A stretch of 64,000 nucleotides of DNA from Rossellomorea sp. AcN35-11 (GCA_030388825.1 CP128835.1:2474001-2538000), one strand, 5' to 3'. Positions 1 to 10,539 are shown, counted from the stretch's first letter. Notes: a model not told the origin generated them from the sequence alone. Numbers and translations: made by a program.

Positions 1-2
1 AT

Positions 3-600
3 GTAACCAATCTCGTTGACTACAGAAATTCACTAAAGACAGAGTTCAAGCAGCGTGAAGGGTTTAACCTGACATTCTTCGCTTTCTTCGTGAAAGCTGT
101 GGCACAGGCCCTTAAAGAATATCCACAAATCAATTCCATGTGGGCAGGGGATAAGATTGTACAGAAAAAAAGATATCAATCTTTCCATCGCTGTAGCAAC
201 TGACGATGCGTTATATGTTCCTGTAATCAAAAATGCTGATGAAAAAACGATCAAAGGAATCGCACGGGAAATCACCGAGCTTGCAGGAAAGGTCCGCAGT
301 GGTAAATTAACTTCTCAGGATATGCAGGGAGGCACATTTACGGTAAATAACACAGGGTCTTTTGGTTCGGTACAATCCATGGGTATTATCAATTATCCCC
401 AAGCCGCCATTCTTCAAGTGGAATCAATCGTCAAACGTCCAGTTGTTATGAATAATGGTATGATTGCCGTCCGAGATATGGTCAACCTATGTATGTCCCT
501 TGATCACCGCGTACTGGATGGATTAGTATGTGGAAGATTTTTACAGCGTGTAAAAGAAATTCTAGAAAACACATCAAAAGAAAATACATCTGTTTATTAA
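3..600 (+). CDS. bkdB: Branched-chain 2-oxoacid dehydrogenase E2 (lipoamide acyltransferase), 3' part, frameshifted
   Basis: This is the C-terminal catalytic (2-oxoacid dehydrogenase acyltransferase) domain of the E2 core that moves the branched acyl group from lipoamide to CoA in valine, leucine and isoleucine breakdown. The gene enters from outside the window. The signature DHRVLDG with the catalytic His is seen near the C-terminus, and the conserved stretch before it (NNTGSFGS, INYPQAAIL) matches the family. Reading begins in frame 3, but a run of seven A at 165-171 (six expected from the conserved KKDINLS) forces a shift to frame 1. The break is probably a read error. Neighbouring mutA/mutB use the propionyl-CoA made downstream of this complex. 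Family assignment is firm; the Bkd rather than pyruvate type is inferred from sequence style and locus. Confidence 0.85.
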
Positions 601-607
601 GAAAAAT

Positions 608-640
608 AAGGACTGACCAGGGGTGGTTAGTCCTTATTTT
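608..640 (+). terminator. Rho-independent terminator of the bkd operon
   Basis: A 12-bp stem (AAGGACT plus GACCA pairing with TGGTT plus AGTCCTT) encloses a GGGG loop and is followed by ATTTTT. It starts 8 nt after the bkdB stop. Confidence 0.85.
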
Positions 641-721
641 TAGTTCGATGAGAATGGGAGGCCTCTCAGGACCCATTCATTGGAAGAAAGTGCTTTCTTC
701 ATTACTCATTCTACAGATAGA

Positions 722-750
722 TTGAAGTGATGCGGTTTTTTTTATATACT
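722..750 (+). promoter_or_regulatory. Candidate sigma-A promoter for mutA-mutB-meaB
   Basis: TTGAAG (722-727), a 17-nt spacer and TATACT (745-750). It lies between the bkd terminator and mutA, and the cre site at 817-830 sits downstream of the expected start point, a position suited to roadblock repression. Assigned by eye. Confidence 0.45.
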
Positions 751-816
751 GAAATAGCATTAGTATAAACATTTTGAATTTTCTATGAGCGTTCTTGAAA
801 ATGATTTATGCAAATA

Positions 817-830
817 TGTAAACGATTACA
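817..830 (+). promoter_or_regulatory. Catabolite-responsive element (CcpA site)
   Basis: TGTAAACGATTACA agrees with the cre consensus TGWAANCGNTNWCA at all 14 positions. It lies 27 nt before the mutA start, implying glucose repression of methylmalonyl-CoA mutase. Confidence 0.75.
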
Positions 831-856
831 ATCATGCGCGTTGAAAGAGGGGTACT

Positions 857-2644
857 ATGAAGCTTACTGATATGAAAGATCAATCATTCACGCCTTTAAC
901 ACTTGCAGACTGGCAGGATGCTGCCGAAAAGGCATTAAAGGGAAGGGAAATCCATACTTTACATACAAAAACCTACGAAAATATTGAGCTCAAACCGTTA
1001 TACACAAAAGAAGATCTGCCTGTAGTAGATCGAGTCGGTGCCTATATTCCGAATGCAGAGGGGAAGCTGGAGCCGGGTCCAAAATGGTTCATCGCTCAAA
1101 TGATAAGAAGGACTTCATGGGAAGAACTCACTTCAGCAGTGAAGGAGGCACTATCCCGGGGACAAAACTGTCTTTCATTCTCTGCAAGGAGATTAGACTT
1201 TACCAATGGGTTCGAAACATTTATGAAGCATTTCATTGGTATGGACATGCCTGTTTTTTCCCTTGAAAAAGAGGCTGTCTACTCGTTGCAACGGTTGATG
1301 GGTATTCCAGAAATGTCGGGAATCAAAGGAGTAATAGGCTTTGATCCGCTATCTGAAATCCGGGAAGACGGTTTGGAAGACTGGTTGGGGCTGGTAGAGG
1401 AGGCAGATCAACACCTGCCAAGCCTGAAGACCATTCTGATCAATACTGCACCTTACCATAATAAAGGAGCCAGTGCCACACAGGAATTGGCCTATGCCCT
1501 TTGCGAAGGGGTTGCCTATATTGAAGCACTTCAACAAAAAGGGTGGACTGTTGAAAAGATTGCAGGAAAGATGCACTTCCATTTTGCTGTAGGCAGTCAA
1601 TTCTTTATGGAAATGGCCAAAATCAGAGCCTTTAAGAGATTGTGGCAACAGATATTATCTTCCTATGGACTTTCAGAGCAAGTAAGAGCTAAATCTGTCA
1701 GTTGCAGTGTGGAAACCTCCCGACTTAACAAATCGGCCCTTGATCCGTATGTCAATATGCTTCGCTCTGGTGGTGAAGCGTTTTCTGCCATACTGGCAGG
1801 AATCGATTATCTTATCGTTGATCCTTTTGATGATGTGCATGGGGAAGTCAATCCCCTTTCAGAAAGAATTGCCCGAAATACCCAACTGATCCTTGGTGAA
1901 GAAGCCCACTTGGATAAAGTGGTTGATCCAGGAGGCGGGTCTTTCTATGTTGAGTGGTTATCTGAGGAAGTAGGAAAGCTTGCGTGGAAGGAGTTTCAAC
2001 AGGTTGAAGCGGAAGGCGGCATGATAGTCTGTCTTAAAAATGGTTCGATCGAGGAAAAGATAGAAAGGGTAAAGGACTGCCGCATTCAGGATCTGGCCCG
2101 TAGAAAAAACTCCATGATCGGAACGAATATCTATTCAAATCTTGAGGAAACCTTTAAAGCCGCAGCACCAACAAAACATGAGCGATTGTCCCTTCCTTTT
2201 GAAAGATTAAGAGAAAGGGCATCTAGGTTGGCAGGTAAACCAACGGCAGGGCTAATCGGATTAGGCGAATTGAAATCCCATAAGCCACGTGCTGATTTTG
2301 TGAAAGGGGTTTTATCAACAGGCGGCATTCACGCACTTCAGAGTAAAGAGTGTTTCTCTAAAGAAGATGTTCTCCAATTTGTAGAAGAAACCCGCTTCCC
2401 GTACTATGTGGTTTGTGGGGCTGATGGAGAGTATCTCGATAAATTATCCATGATTTTAGAATCCATCCTCCAAATAGATTCTGCCAGTGTGGTCGACATA
2501 GCAGGGAGTATCCCTGAAAAAAACAGAGCTGATTGGGCCCGGATGGGATTGAATGGATCCATTTACTCTAAACAGAACTTACTTGAAAAACTGGATGAAT
2601 TATTAACCATCTGGGAGGAGGGGAAAGACAGTGAAGAAGCCTGA
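857..2644 (+). CDS. mutA: Methylmalonyl-CoA mutase small subunit
   Basis: Non-catalytic subunit of the adenosylcobalamin-dependent heterodimer that interconverts (R)-methylmalonyl-CoA and succinyl-CoA. The 595-residue product carries the mutase TIM-barrel region (residues about 50-430, with [24 protein letters not shown]) and a C-terminal segment (from about 455) that resembles the cobalamin-binding fold but lacks the DxHxxG ligand motif, as expected of the small subunit. ATG start is preceded by GAAAGAGGGG. It overlaps mutB by 14 nt, so the two are probably translated together. A perfect cre site stands upstream. MutA orthologues are not part of the B. subtilis 168 locus as I know it, so this is an insertion relative to that gene order. 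Confidence 0.93.
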   Translation: MKLTDMKDQSFTPLTLADWQDAAEKALKGREIHTLHTKTYENIELKPLYTKEDLPVVDRVGAYIPNAEGKLEPGPKWFIAQMIRRTSWEELTSAVKEALSRGQNCLSFSARRLDFTNGFETFMKHFIGMDMPVFSLEKEAVYSLQRLMGIPEMSGIKGVIGFDPLSEIREDGLEDWLGLVEEADQHLPSLKTILINTAPYHNKGASATQELAYALCEGVAYIEALQQKGWTVEKIAGKMHFHFAVGSQFFMEMAKIRAFKRLWQQILSSYGLSEQVRAKSVSCSVETSRLNKSALDPYVNMLRSGGEAFSAILAGIDYLIVDPFDDVHGEVNPLSERIARNTQLILGEEAHLDKVVDPGGGSFYVEWLSEEVGKLAWKEFQQVEAEGGMIVCLKNGSIEEKIERVKDCRIQDLARRKNSMIGTNIYSNLEETFKAAAPTKHERLSLPFERLRERASRLAGKPTAGLIGLGELKSHKPRADFVKGVLSTGGIHALQSKECFSKEDVLQFVEETRFPYYVVCGADGEYLDKLSMILESILQIDSASVVDIAGSIPEKNRADWARMGLNGSIYSKQNLLEKLDELLTIWEEGKDSEEA

Positions 2645-4789
2645 CTGGCAACATATCAACCCGTATTCGAATGAAGAAAGACCGAGGAAGGTTTCCTTGT
2701 CGGAAGAAACGTACGAGACGAATGAAAAGATCATGATAAAATCTCTTTATTCTGAGGAAGACACAACTCATCTTACTCACAGAGAAGATCTACCTGGTCT
2801 CGCTCCATTCACAAGGGGACCTTATCCGACGATGTATGTGAATCGTCCGTGGACAGTAAGGCAATATGCTGGGTTTTCGACTGCAGAAGAAAGCAATGCT
2901 TTCTATAGGAGGAACTTAAGTATGGGACAGAAAGGACTGTCCGTAGCTTTTGATTTAGCCACCCACCGTGGATATGACTCTGATCATCCAAGGGTTGTAG
3001 GAGATGTAGGGAAAGCGGGAGTGGCCATTGACTCCATTCTGGACATGAAAATTCTCTTTGACGGCATTCCTCTCGATCAGATGTCTGTATCCATGACCAT
3101 GAACGGTGCCGTGCTGCCCATTCTAGCCTTTTACATCGTGACAGCAGAGGAGCAGGGGGTTTCACAGGAAAAGCTGTCCGGTACAATCCAAAATGATATT
3201 TTGAAAGAATACATGGTACGGAATACATATATCTACCCGCCTGAAACATCCATGAAAATCATTGCGGATATTTTCGAGTATACGTCCACTCATATGCCTA
3301 AGTTTAATAGTATCAGTATTTCAGGGTATCACATGCAAGAAGCTGGAGCACCTGCTGATATTGAGCTTGCCTATACGTTGGCAGATGGTCTTGAGTATGT
3401 CAGGACCGGGCTCAAGGCTGGGATTGACATCGATTCCTTTGCACCGAGACTTTCATTCTTCTGGGCCATTGGCATGAATTATTTTATGGAAGTGGCCAAG
3501 ATGAGGGCTGCAAGGAGAATCTGGGCGAAAATGATGAAGACGTTCCATCCTCAGAATCCTAAATCAATGGCGTTAAGAACCCATTCCCAGACGTCCGGAT
3601 GGAGTTTGACGGAGCAGGATCCGTATAATAATGTCATTCGTACCCTGCTAGAAGCCCATGCAGCGGCGATGGGCCACACGCAATCTCTTCATACAAATGC
3701 CTTGGATGAAGCGATTGCGCTTCCGACAGACTTTTCTGCCAGAATCGCCCGTAACACACAGCTGTATCTTCAAGAAGAAACAGGTATTACGAAAGTGATC
3801 GACCCATGGGCTGGCTCCCATTATGTAGAGACGTTAACAGATCAACTGATGGAAAAGGCATGGGCGCATATTGAAGAAATAGAAGAATTGGGTGGCATGA
3901 CAAAGGCGATTGAAACGGGCCTACCAAAGATGCGCATCGAGGAAGCGGCTGCCAGAAGACAAGCGATGATCGATTCAGGGGATGAGTCCATCATCGGGGT
4001 GAACAAATACCGCCTTGAAAAGGAAGATCCGATTGATACGCTGGACATCGACAATACGATTGTAAGACAAAAGCAGATTGAGCGGATTCAAACGCTTAGA
4101 GAGGAAAGGAATGAAAGGAGGGTCATTGAAACCCTTGAAGCTTTGACTCACGCTGCGGAGACAGGGGAAGGAAACCTCCTTGAAAAAGCGGTTGAGGCAG
4201 CAAGGGCACGCGCCACTTTAGGAGAAATCTCCGATGCGATAGAAAAAGTATCAGGAAGACATAAAGCAACGATACGCAGTATAAGCGGGGTGTACAGCTC
4301 GAATTTTTCAAATGAGCAGGAAATCAATATCGTAAAAGAGATGACGGAAGAATTTTTAGAAAATGAAGGAAGAAGACCGCGAATTCTTATAGCGAAGATG
4401 GGACAAGACGGACATGACAGGGGGGAGCCAAAGTCATCAGTACGGCATTTGCCGATCTTGGATTTGATGTGGACATCGGACCGTTGTTCCAAACGCCTGA
4501 AGAAACAGCTCTTCAAGCAGTTGAAAATGATGTACATGTCATCGGTGTAAGTTCATTGGCCGCAGGTCATAAAACGCTTCTGCCCCAATTAATAAGGGAA
4601 CTGAAGAAACTCGGCAGGGAAGACATCCTGGTTGTCATTGGTGGAGTGATTCCCGCCAAGGACTATGACTTCCTATTAAACAACGGTGCCTCGGCCGTCT
4701 TTGGTCCAGGAACGATCATTCCCGTGGCTGCACAAAAGGTGATAAAAGAAATTTATGAAGTGCTGGGCTATGAGGAAGTGGCTGAATAA
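2631..4789 (+). CDS. mutB: Methylmalonyl-CoA mutase large (catalytic) subunit, frameshifted
   Basis: Catalytic subunit; about 719 residues once repaired. The N-terminal barrel contains the family stretches [20 protein letters not shown] and [20 protein letters not shown], and the C-terminal B12 domain has GQDGHDRG with the axial His ligand followed by GPLFQTP and [10 protein letters not shown]. Start is GTG with a strong GGAGGAGGGG site inside the end of mutA. At the G6 run 4420-4425, directly after the B12-ligand motif, the frame must change (family sequence R-G-A-K needs four G, or one more G with an extra Gly). As read, the protein loses its last part of the B12 domain. Its stop overlaps the meaB ATG by one base (TAATG). 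Probably a sequencing artefact. Confidence 0.92.
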
Positions 4790-5828
4790 TGACTGAGCAT
4801 CAGCCGGAAAGAAAGAAGCGGTTTGTTAAAAAGAGAAAAGAACCTGTTTCCATAAGTGAATTAAAAAACGGGATCCTGAATGGAGACCGCAGCTATTTAG
4901 CGAAAGCCATCACGCTGATTGAAAGCAATGCAGAAGAGCATTATGCATTGGGGCAGGAACTGCTGCAGGAGCTTCTGCCCCATACGGGTAAAAGCTTCCG
5001 GATCGGGATCACAGGTGTTCCGGGTGCAGGGAAAAGTACTTTTATCGAACAGTTCGGGGAAATGTTATGTGAGGAAGGGCTCCGTGTAGCGGTCCTTGCC
5101 ATCGACCCCAGCTCCTCCATTTCCGGGGGGAAGCATATTGGGGGATAAAACAAGGATGGAACAGTTATCCAAGAACCCCCTTGCTTTTGTCAGACCCTCC
5201 CCGACCGCAGGAACCCTTGGCGGGGTCCATCGAAAAACCAATGAAACCCTCCTCTTATGTGAAGCAGCAGGGTACGACCTCATCATCATCGAAACAGTCG
5301 GGGTTGGACAAAGTGAAGTCATGGTAAGGCAGATGGTCGACTTCTTCCTGTTGCTCGTTATCACAGGCGCCGGGGATGAGCTGCAAGGAATGAAAAAAAG
5401 GAATCATGGAGCTTGCCGACGCCTTGCTTGTGAATAAAGCCGATGGAGAGAATAAGCCACTCGCTGAGAAAACCAAAAGAGAGCTCAACCAGATTCTTCA
5501 CTTCCTGGCTCCGGCAACAAAAGGCTGGAGTTCCGAAGCATATACCTGTTCTGCTTTGAAAAATGAAGGATTGAAAGAAATATGGGATGTGGTTAAACAG
5601 TTCGAAAAGCAAACCAAGGCACAAGGTGTCTTTGAGGAGAGACGACTCTTTCAAAAGCAGGAATGGTTCCATACCATGTTGAAAGAAAGGATTCTCTCGG
5701 ACTTCTTTTTTCATAAAGACATTAAGTCCTCCCTTCCCGGTGTGGAAAATCGGGTGAAAACAGGGGACTTCACGACTTCCCAGGCAGTGGAGGAATTGTT
5801 GAAACGATATAAAGAATCAATGTATTGA
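4789..5828 (+). CDS. meaB: MeaB/ArgK-type GTPase, mutase chaperone, two frameshifts
   Basis: G3E-family P-loop GTPase that loads and protects adenosylcobalamin in methylmalonyl-CoA mutase. Walker A GVPGAGKS lies at residues 76-83, followed by VLAIDPSSS and, in other frames, [20 protein letters not shown] and [11 protein letters not shown] (the guanine-recognition NKAD). Two single-base excesses break the frame: a G6 run at 5125-5130 (five expected) and an A7 run at 5393-5399 (six expected). Joining the three pieces gives about 345 residues, a normal family length. It is the third gene of the mutA-mutB-meaB operon. Confidence 0.9.
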
Positions 5829-5847
5829 CAGGAAGAATCAATTTTAA

Positions 5848-5877
5848 TTGAAAGATATGGTTTGAAATTGGTATGAT
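5848..5877 (+). promoter_or_regulatory. Candidate sigma-A promoter for brxB
   Basis: TTGAAA (5848-5853), 18-nt spacer, TATGAT (5872-5877), in the 116-nt gap between meaB and brxB. Confidence 0.5.
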
Positions 5878-5944
5878 AGGGGTACATCTAATCCCTTCAA
5901 TTTATGGAGAATGATTAAGTCATCGATAAAAGGAGAGTTCAAAC

Positions 5945-6382
5945 ATGGATATAGATTTCAATTTGCTAATGAATGATGTTGTCCGTCAGGCACGTCAGGA
6001 AATCGAAACAGCTGGTTATACCCAGCTGACAACAGAGGAAGAAGTAGATCAAGCTTTCTCAAAAGAAGGTACGACACTTGTGATGATCAATTCTGTATGT
6101 GGTTGTGCAGGAGGGATTGCACGTCCAGCAGCAGCCCATTCCATTCATTTCGATAAACGTCCGGATCAGCTTGTAACAGTTTTCGCCGGACAGGATAAAG
6201 AAGCCACTGCGAAAGCGCGCAACTACTTCACCGGCTACCCTCCATCTTCACCGTCCTTCGCTTTATTGAAAGACGGAAAGCTTTTGACGATGGTTGAAAG
6301 ACACGAAATTGAAGGTCATGATCCAATGTCTGTAGTGAACAAACTGCAATCTTACTTCGATCAGTATTGTGAAGAAGTATAA
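5945..6382 (+). CDS. brxB: Bacilliredoxin (BrxA/BrxB family, DUF1094)
   Basis: Thioredoxin-like protein that removes bacillithiol from S-bacillithiolated proteins in the cytoplasm. The 145-residue sequence has the diagnostic C-G-C active site at residues 52-54 (NSVCGCAGG) followed by ARPAAAHS and a C-terminal EGHDPMSVV stretch. Start ATG is preceded by AAAGGAGAG. Position immediately upstream of the art genes matches B. subtilis yqiW (brxB) rather than yphP (brxA), which decides the symbol. It appears monocistronic, with its own promoter and terminator. Confidence 0.93.
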   Translation: MDIDFNLLMNDVVRQARQEIETAGYTQLTTEEEVDQAFSKEGTTLVMINSVCGCAGGIARPAAAHSIHFDKRPDQLVTVFAGQDKEATAKARNYFTGYPPSSPSFALLKDGKLLTMVERHEIEGHDPMSVVNKLQSYFDQYCEEV

Positions 6383-6389
6383 GTGAAAT

Positions 6390-6449
6390 AAAGAGCCTGT
6401 CAGGTTCCTCTCTGTATTCATGAGAGAACCTAGACGGGCTCTTTTTTTA
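6390..6449 (+). terminator. Terminator of brxB
   Basis: AAAGAGCC and AGGTTC arms pair with GAACCT and GGGCTCTTT, followed by a run of seven T. The loop of about 20 nt is long but the T tract is strong. Confidence 0.8.
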
Positions 6450-6606
6450 TATTGTCATAAGGAAAGGTGGATGATAGAGCGTATGGAAATATGCATAATA
6501 GTTGTATATTGTAGAATGCTCTCAGTTCTAAAAGCAGAAGATCCCATTGATGTAAACTCGAAAATTTTCAGAATAAAAAGATATTTACTAATAATTATAA
6601 AAAGTA

Positions 6607-6634
6607 TTGCATAATAATTCATCTCTGTTAAAAT
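6607..6634 (+). promoter_or_regulatory. artP promoter with candidate ARG box
   Basis: TTGCAT (6607-6612), 16-nt spacer and TAAAAT (6629-6634) form a likely promoter. Overlapping its -35, TGCATAATAATTCA (6608-6621) matches the ArgR/AhrC box core TGAATWWWWATTCA at all but one position, and a weaker relative (TGCATAATAGTTGTA) lies about 110 nt upstream. Paired ARG boxes are usual, so arginine-dependent repression by AhrC is inferred. Confidence 0.45.
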
Positions 6635-6698
6635 ACGAATATAGTAATTGATATGCAAAATATATTATATTTATACAAAACTTCTAGGAGGAACGAAA

Positions 6699-7478
6699 AT
6701 GAAAAAGCTATTATCTTTTCTTTTATTAATGATTGTTTCTGCTTCCCTGGCTGCTTGTGGTGCTGGTGAAGAAGCAGATACCGCTTTAGGAGAATCCAAG
6801 AAATTAATCATGGGTACGTCTGCGGACTATAAACCATTTGAATATGTGGACACTGCCCACAGTGATGAAATCATTGGGTACGACATTGACTTAGCCAATA
6901 TGCTGGCAAAAGAAATGGGACATGAAATCGAAATCAAGGATATGGAATTCAGTGGATTGATCTCAGCCCTTAAGACTGGTCAGGTGGACTTCGTATTATC
7001 GGCCATGACCCCAACTCCAGAGCGACAAAAGAATGTGGACTTCAGTGACGTTTACTACACGGCACAAGATATGATCATCTCCACTACAGAGGCTGGGATT
7101 CAAAGTGAAAAGGATCTTGACGGGAAAACCGTAGGCGTTCAACTGGGATCCATCCAACAGGATGCAGCTGAGGAACTTTCGAAATCAATCCAACTAAAGG
7201 TTGATACACGTGACCGCATCCCTGAATTGATACAGGATCTTCAAAATGGGCGTTTTGATGCCATCATCATTGAAAACACTGTGGCAAACGGCTATCTGGA
7301 TAAACATGATGAGCTTCAAGGACATACGATGAATGTGGATGAAGAGGAGGCAGGTTCAGCCGTTGCGCTTCCTAAGAACAGTGAGCTTACAAGTGAATTC
7401 AATGCAGCTTTAAAGAAGCTCAAAGAAAATGGTGAGTTGGAGAAACTTGCTGAAAAGTGGTTTGACGGAGAACAGTAG
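6699..7478 (+). CDS. artP: Amino-acid (arginine-type) ABC transporter substrate-binding lipoprotein
   Basis: Extracellular solute-binding lipoprotein of family 3, delivering polar amino acids to the ArtQ/ArtM importer. Residues 1-19 form a lipoprotein signal peptide with lipobox LAAC, Cys20 being the predicted lipidated residue. The mature part shows family-3 features (GTSADYKPFE, GYDIDLANMLAKEMG, LSAMTPTPERQKNVDFS). The start is the ATG 9 nt after CTAGGAGG, not the in-frame upstream codon at 6648, which has no ribosome site and would place 17 residues before the signal peptide. Synteny with yqiX supports the symbol; substrate is inferred from that synteny and the ARG-like box. Confidence 0.88.
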   Translation: MKKLLSFLLLMIVSASLAACGAGEEADTALGESKKLIMGTSADYKPFEYVDTAHSDEIIGYDIDLANMLAKEMGHEIEIKDMEFSGLISALKTGQVDFVLSAMTPTPERQKNVDFSDVYYTAQDMIISTTEAGIQSEKDLDGKTVGVQLGSIQQDAAEELSKSIQLKVDTRDRIPELIQDLQNGRFDAIIIENTVANGYLDKHDELQGHTMNVDEEEAGSAVALPKNSELTSEFNAALKKLKENGELEKLAEKWFDGEQ

Positions 7479-7484
7479 TGTAGT

Positions 7485-7516
7485 GAAGGACTAACCTCTC
7501 ATTCGGTTAGTCCTTC
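7485..7516 (+). other. Intercistronic stem-loop between artP and artQ
   Basis: A 12-bp perfect stem (GAAGGACTAACC with GGTTAGTCCTTC) around an 8-nt loop, without a T tract. Such hairpins after a binding-protein gene usually protect the upstream message or reduce read-through into the permease gene, giving excess binding protein. Confidence 0.65.
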
Positions 7517-7556
7517 CCATTTATAGAAACAATCATACGCTTGGAGGAGACTGAAA

Positions 7557-8216
7557 ATGCCGCTGGATTTTGAACAACTGGTTCCTTCCATTCCCTTTAT
7601 TCTGGAAGGGTTGAAGGTCACACTGAAAATTGTAGGGCTGTCAGGGGTACTTGGATTTGCTTTCGGTATCGCTCTTGCCCTTTGTAAAATAAGTTCCATT
7701 AAACCGTTGATATTGCTTGCAGACATTTATACATCGATTTTTCGGGGGACGCCTTTGGTCCTTCAATTAATGATTATCTTTTATGGTTCACCCCAGCTTT
7801 TTGGAACACAGATTGAACCGCATACAGCAGCCATTCTGTCATTTTCTCTTAATTCGGCTGCTTATATATCAGAAATCATCCGTGCGGGAATCAATGCAGT
7901 GGAAAAAGGCCAAAAGGAAGCGGCAATGGCTCTCGGGGTGCCGTATCCATTGATGATGAAAGATGTGATCCTGCCCCAGGCGATTAAAAATATCTTGCCT
8001 GCACTGATGAATGAATTCATTACCCTGACTAAGGAATCTGCCATCGTTACCGTCATCGGAGCTGCCGATGTCATGAGACGGTCGTATATGGTCGGAAGTG
8101 ATTTGTATTCCTTTTTCGAACCTCTTCTATTTGCAGGACTGATCTATTATGTTCTTGTCATGGTTCTGACCTTATTAGGAAAAGTCGTGGAAGGGAGACT
8201 GCGTACAAATGATTAA
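7557..8216 (+). CDS. artQ: Amino-acid ABC transporter permease
   Basis: Inner-membrane permease of the HisM/GlnP type, 219 residues with about five hydrophobic segments. The cytoplasmic EAA loop that contacts the ATPase is visible as [23 protein letters not shown] (positions about 118-140). Start ATG follows GGAGGAGACTGAAA. It overlaps artM by 8 nt and therefore forms a tightly coupled unit. The orthologue is yqiY. A single permease gene suggests a homodimeric channel. Confidence 0.9.
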   Translation: MPLDFEQLVPSIPFILEGLKVTLKIVGLSGVLGFAFGIALALCKISSIKPLILLADIYTSIFRGTPLVLQLMIIFYGSPQLFGTQIEPHTAAILSFSLNSAAYISEIIRAGINAVEKGQKEAAMALGVPYPLMMKDVILPQAIKNILPALMNEFITLTKESAIVTVIGAADVMRRSYMVGSDLYSFFEPLLFAGLIYYVLVMVLTLLGKVVEGRLRTND

Positions 8217-8925
8217 AGCAGAAAAAATTACGAAATCATTCGGAAAACTTTCGGTGTTGAAAGGGATCGATTTCTCAGTAAAAAAGGGGGAGGTTGTCGC
8301 ATTGATCGGACCTTCAGGTTCAGGTAAATCGACCTTGCTACGCTGTCTGAATCAATTAGAAGAACCCTCTACAGGTGATATATACTTTGAAGATGAACTT
8401 GTCAACGGGAAGAACATCAGTAGGGTGAGACAGGACGTAGGCATGGTATTCCAACATTTTCACCTCTTTCCACATATGACCGCCTTAGAAAACGTGATAT
8501 ATGCTCCAGTGAAAGTGAAGGGTCTAAATAGAGCAGACGCTAAAAAACTGGGGACGGACCTCATGATGAAGGTCGGCTTAAAAGAAAAGAGCAGCGAATT
8601 CCCTGCCCGTTTATCAGGTGGTCAAAAGCAGCGTGTGGCGATTGCCAGAGCGCTTGCCATGGAACCGAAAGTGATGCTGTTTGATGAACCGACTTCAGCC
8701 CTGGATCCGGAAATGGTGAAAGAGGTCCTTGAAGTCATGAAATCTCTTGCTCATACGGGAATGACGATGATCATCGTGACTCATGAAATGGGGTTCGCCA
8801 GAGAGGTGGCAGACCGGGTCTTGTTCATGGATGATGGAAATATCGTGGAAGAAGGAGAGCCGCTTTCGTTCTTCTCCAACCCGCAAAGCGAACGTGGGAA
8901 GGAATTTCTTGAAAAAATAGTGTGA
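8209..8925 (+). CDS. artM: Amino-acid ABC transporter ATP-binding protein
   Basis: ATPase of the GlnQ/HisP family, 238 residues. Walker A GPSGSGKS is at residues 34-41, the Q-loop lies in [12 protein letters not shown], the ABC signature is [15 protein letters not shown], Walker B is [12 protein letters not shown], and the H-loop is VTHEMGF. It ends the artP-artQ-artM operon (yqiXYZ in B. subtilis) and is followed by a strong terminator. Confidence 0.95.
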   Translation: MIKAEKITKSFGKLSVLKGIDFSVKKGEVVALIGPSGSGKSTLLRCLNQLEEPSTGDIYFEDELVNGKNISRVRQDVGMVFQHFHLFPHMTALENVIYAPVKVKGLNRADAKKLGTDLMMKVGLKEKSSEFPARLSGGQKQRVAIARALAMEPKVMLFDEPTSALDPEMVKEVLEVMKSLAHTGMTMIIVTHEMGFAREVADRVLFMDDGNIVEEGEPLSFFSNPQSERGKEFLEKIV

Positions 8926-8931
8926 AAGCTG

Positions 8932-8966
8932 GAGGATGAACGGATCTCTCGTTCATCCTTTTTTTA
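8932..8966 (+). terminator. Terminator of artPQM
   Basis: GGATGAAC pairs with GTTCATCC around a 9-nt loop and is followed by seven T. Confidence 0.9.
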
Positions 8967-9028
8967 TGTTCCAGGGAATTATGGTATTCTAAAGAAGCTA
9001 AACTTGAAAGAGTTAGGAGAAAAAAAGA

Positions 9029-10015
9029 ATGTTTCGAATCGGTTATCGAACACTTAAGACTGGGATTGGCACAGCAGCGGCAATCAGCATTGCACAGTGG
9101 TTTCAACTGGATAACTTTGTATCTGCCGGGATCTTGACGATTCTGTGCATTCAAAATACAAAGAAGAAATCGGTAAACGCATCTTGGAGCCGTTTCCTGG
9201 CATGCGTGATCGCCATGCTCATTTCTGCCGTGTTCTTTGAGTTTCTGTCCTATCATCCTGCCATCATAGGATTATTGTTACTCGTGTTCATTCCGATCAC
9301 CGTTGCCTTGAACATCAAGGAAGGAATCGTCACCAGTTCCGTTATTATTCTACATATTTATTCAGCAGGGAACGTCACCCTGGGACTTTTTCAAAATGAA
9401 CTCGGGATCATCGTGATCGGAATCGGGATTGCTCTTCTTATGAACCTCTATATGCCGAGTGTCGATAAACAAATGATTGAGTATCAAGAGAGGATCGAAG
9501 CAAATTTTTATAAGATGTTCTGCGAGATGATCAATTATTTACGAACCCATGACAGCCAGTGGGATGGCAAGGAAATAACAGAAACAGAACAATTGCTTAA
9601 AGAGGCGAAGACGATTGCATTTAAAGATGTTGAGAACCACTTTTTACGGGACGAGAACTTATACTATTTGTATTTTAAAATGAGGGAGAAGCAATTTGAA
9701 ATTCTCCAGCGAATTCTGCCCATTGCCACCTCCATATCGTTCACAGTGGAGCAGGGACAGCGCATTGCCGAGTTTCTCGAAGAGCTTAGCGAACATATTC
9801 ATCCGGGGAATACGGCTCTGTTTTACTTGAAGAAATTGTACGACATGAAAGTAGAGTTTGAGCAAATGGATTTACCAAAGACGAGGGAAGAATTTGAGAC
9901 CCGTGCCGCCCTTTATCAGTTTGTTCAGGAAATGGAGCAATACCTCCTGCTGAAAAGCTCATTTAAAGGTATAAAGAAGGATGAAAATGAAGCAAGAGAA
10001 GTAAACTACACCTAA
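9029..10015 (+). CDS. yqjA: Aromatic acid exporter family membrane protein (YqjA)
   Basis: 328-residue protein with about four to five N-terminal membrane segments (residues 10-150: FVSAGILTILCIQ, ACVIAMLISAVFFEF, IIGLLLLVFIPITVAL, TSSVIILHIYSAG, GIIVIGIGIALLMNLYM) and a long hydrophilic C-terminal half rich in charged helices. This is the architecture of the ArAE_1/DUF939 family. Start ATG follows AGTTAGGAGAA. The position after artM matches yqjA. The transported substrate is not known from sequence. Confidence 0.82.
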   Translation: MFRIGYRTLKTGIGTAAAISIAQWFQLDNFVSAGILTILCIQNTKKKSVNASWSRFLACVIAMLISAVFFEFLSYHPAIIGLLLLVFIPITVALNIKEGIVTSSVIILHIYSAGNVTLGLFQNELGIIVIGIGIALLMNLYMPSVDKQMIEYQERIEANFYKMFCEMINYLRTHDSQWDGKEITETEQLLKEAKTIAFKDVENHFLRDENLYYLYFKMREKQFEILQRILPIATSISFTVEQGQRIAEFLEELSEHIHPGNTALFYLKKLYDMKVEFEQMDLPKTREEFETRAALYQFVQEMEQYLLLKSSFKGIKKDENEAREVNYT

Positions 10016-10035
10016 AACATGAAAAAGGTGATAGG

Positions 10036-10539
10036 ATGCGTCTGCTTCTTGCTCTTATATTGTTCGCCTCTCCAATCTGGCCCCTGGGAAGGAACCCGGT
10101 TCCGGGAGATCCGTTTATCATCGTGAATAAGGAGAACAATCAACTGGCTTATATTGATGATGGTGAAATCAAGGGAACCTTCCCGGTGGCGACGGGGAAA
10201 ACCATGAACCTCACTCCGGAAGGCTTGTTCAATGTCACGGTTAAAGCGAAAAACCCTTATTATCGTAAAAAGGATATTCCAGGGGGAGACCCAAGGAATC
10301 CACTAGGAACAAGGTGGATCGGATTTGATGCAGAAGGGACGGACGGAAGGATATACGGGATCCACGGGACAAATCAACCTACCAGTATAGGAAGGTACCT
10401 CTCAAACGGATGCATACGCATGAATAACCAACATGTAGAATCCCTGTTCGATGGAGTCCCCTTGGGAACCAAGGTCCTCGTTGTAAAAACGAAGAAAAGC
10501 TTCAATCAACTCGGGAGTAAACATGGGGCATTAAAATAA
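10036..10539 (+). CDS. yqjB: L,D-transpeptidase (YkuD domain), exported
   Basis: Cell-wall enzyme family that links or modifies peptidoglycan stem peptides through a Cys nucleophile. The 167-residue protein has a short N-terminal signal-like hydrophobic stretch (residues 2-17), a substrate-binding beta domain and the YkuD motif HGT...IG..LSNGCIRM with His110 and Cys126. It lacks a LysM domain, unlike B. subtilis YkuD. It starts 20 nt after yqjA and shares its transcript, as in B. subtilis where yqjB follows yqjA. The symbol is from synteny and is less certain than the family. Confidence 0.85.
   Translation: MRLLLALILFASPIWPLGRNPVPGDPFIIVNKENNQLAYIDDGEIKGTFPVATGKTMNLTPEGLFNVTVKAKNPYYRKKDIPGGDPRNPLGTRWIGFDAEGTDGRIYGIHGTNQPTSIGRYLSNGCIRMNNQHVESLFDGVPLGTKVLVVKTKKSFNQLGSKHGALK

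Noticed and set aside
5393..5399. Programmed frameshift or transcriptional slippage at A7 in meaB (also 165-171 and 28676-28682)
   Set aside because: A7 runs can slip, but other breaks lie in G, C and T runs and in non-runs, so one error process explains all better.
6420..6614. 64-codon frame between brxB and artP
   Set aside because: It begins within the brxB terminator and runs through the AT-rich promoter region.
8985..9000. yqjA promoter
   Set aside because: TATTCT-like -10 is visible but no acceptable -35 at proper distance; not listed.
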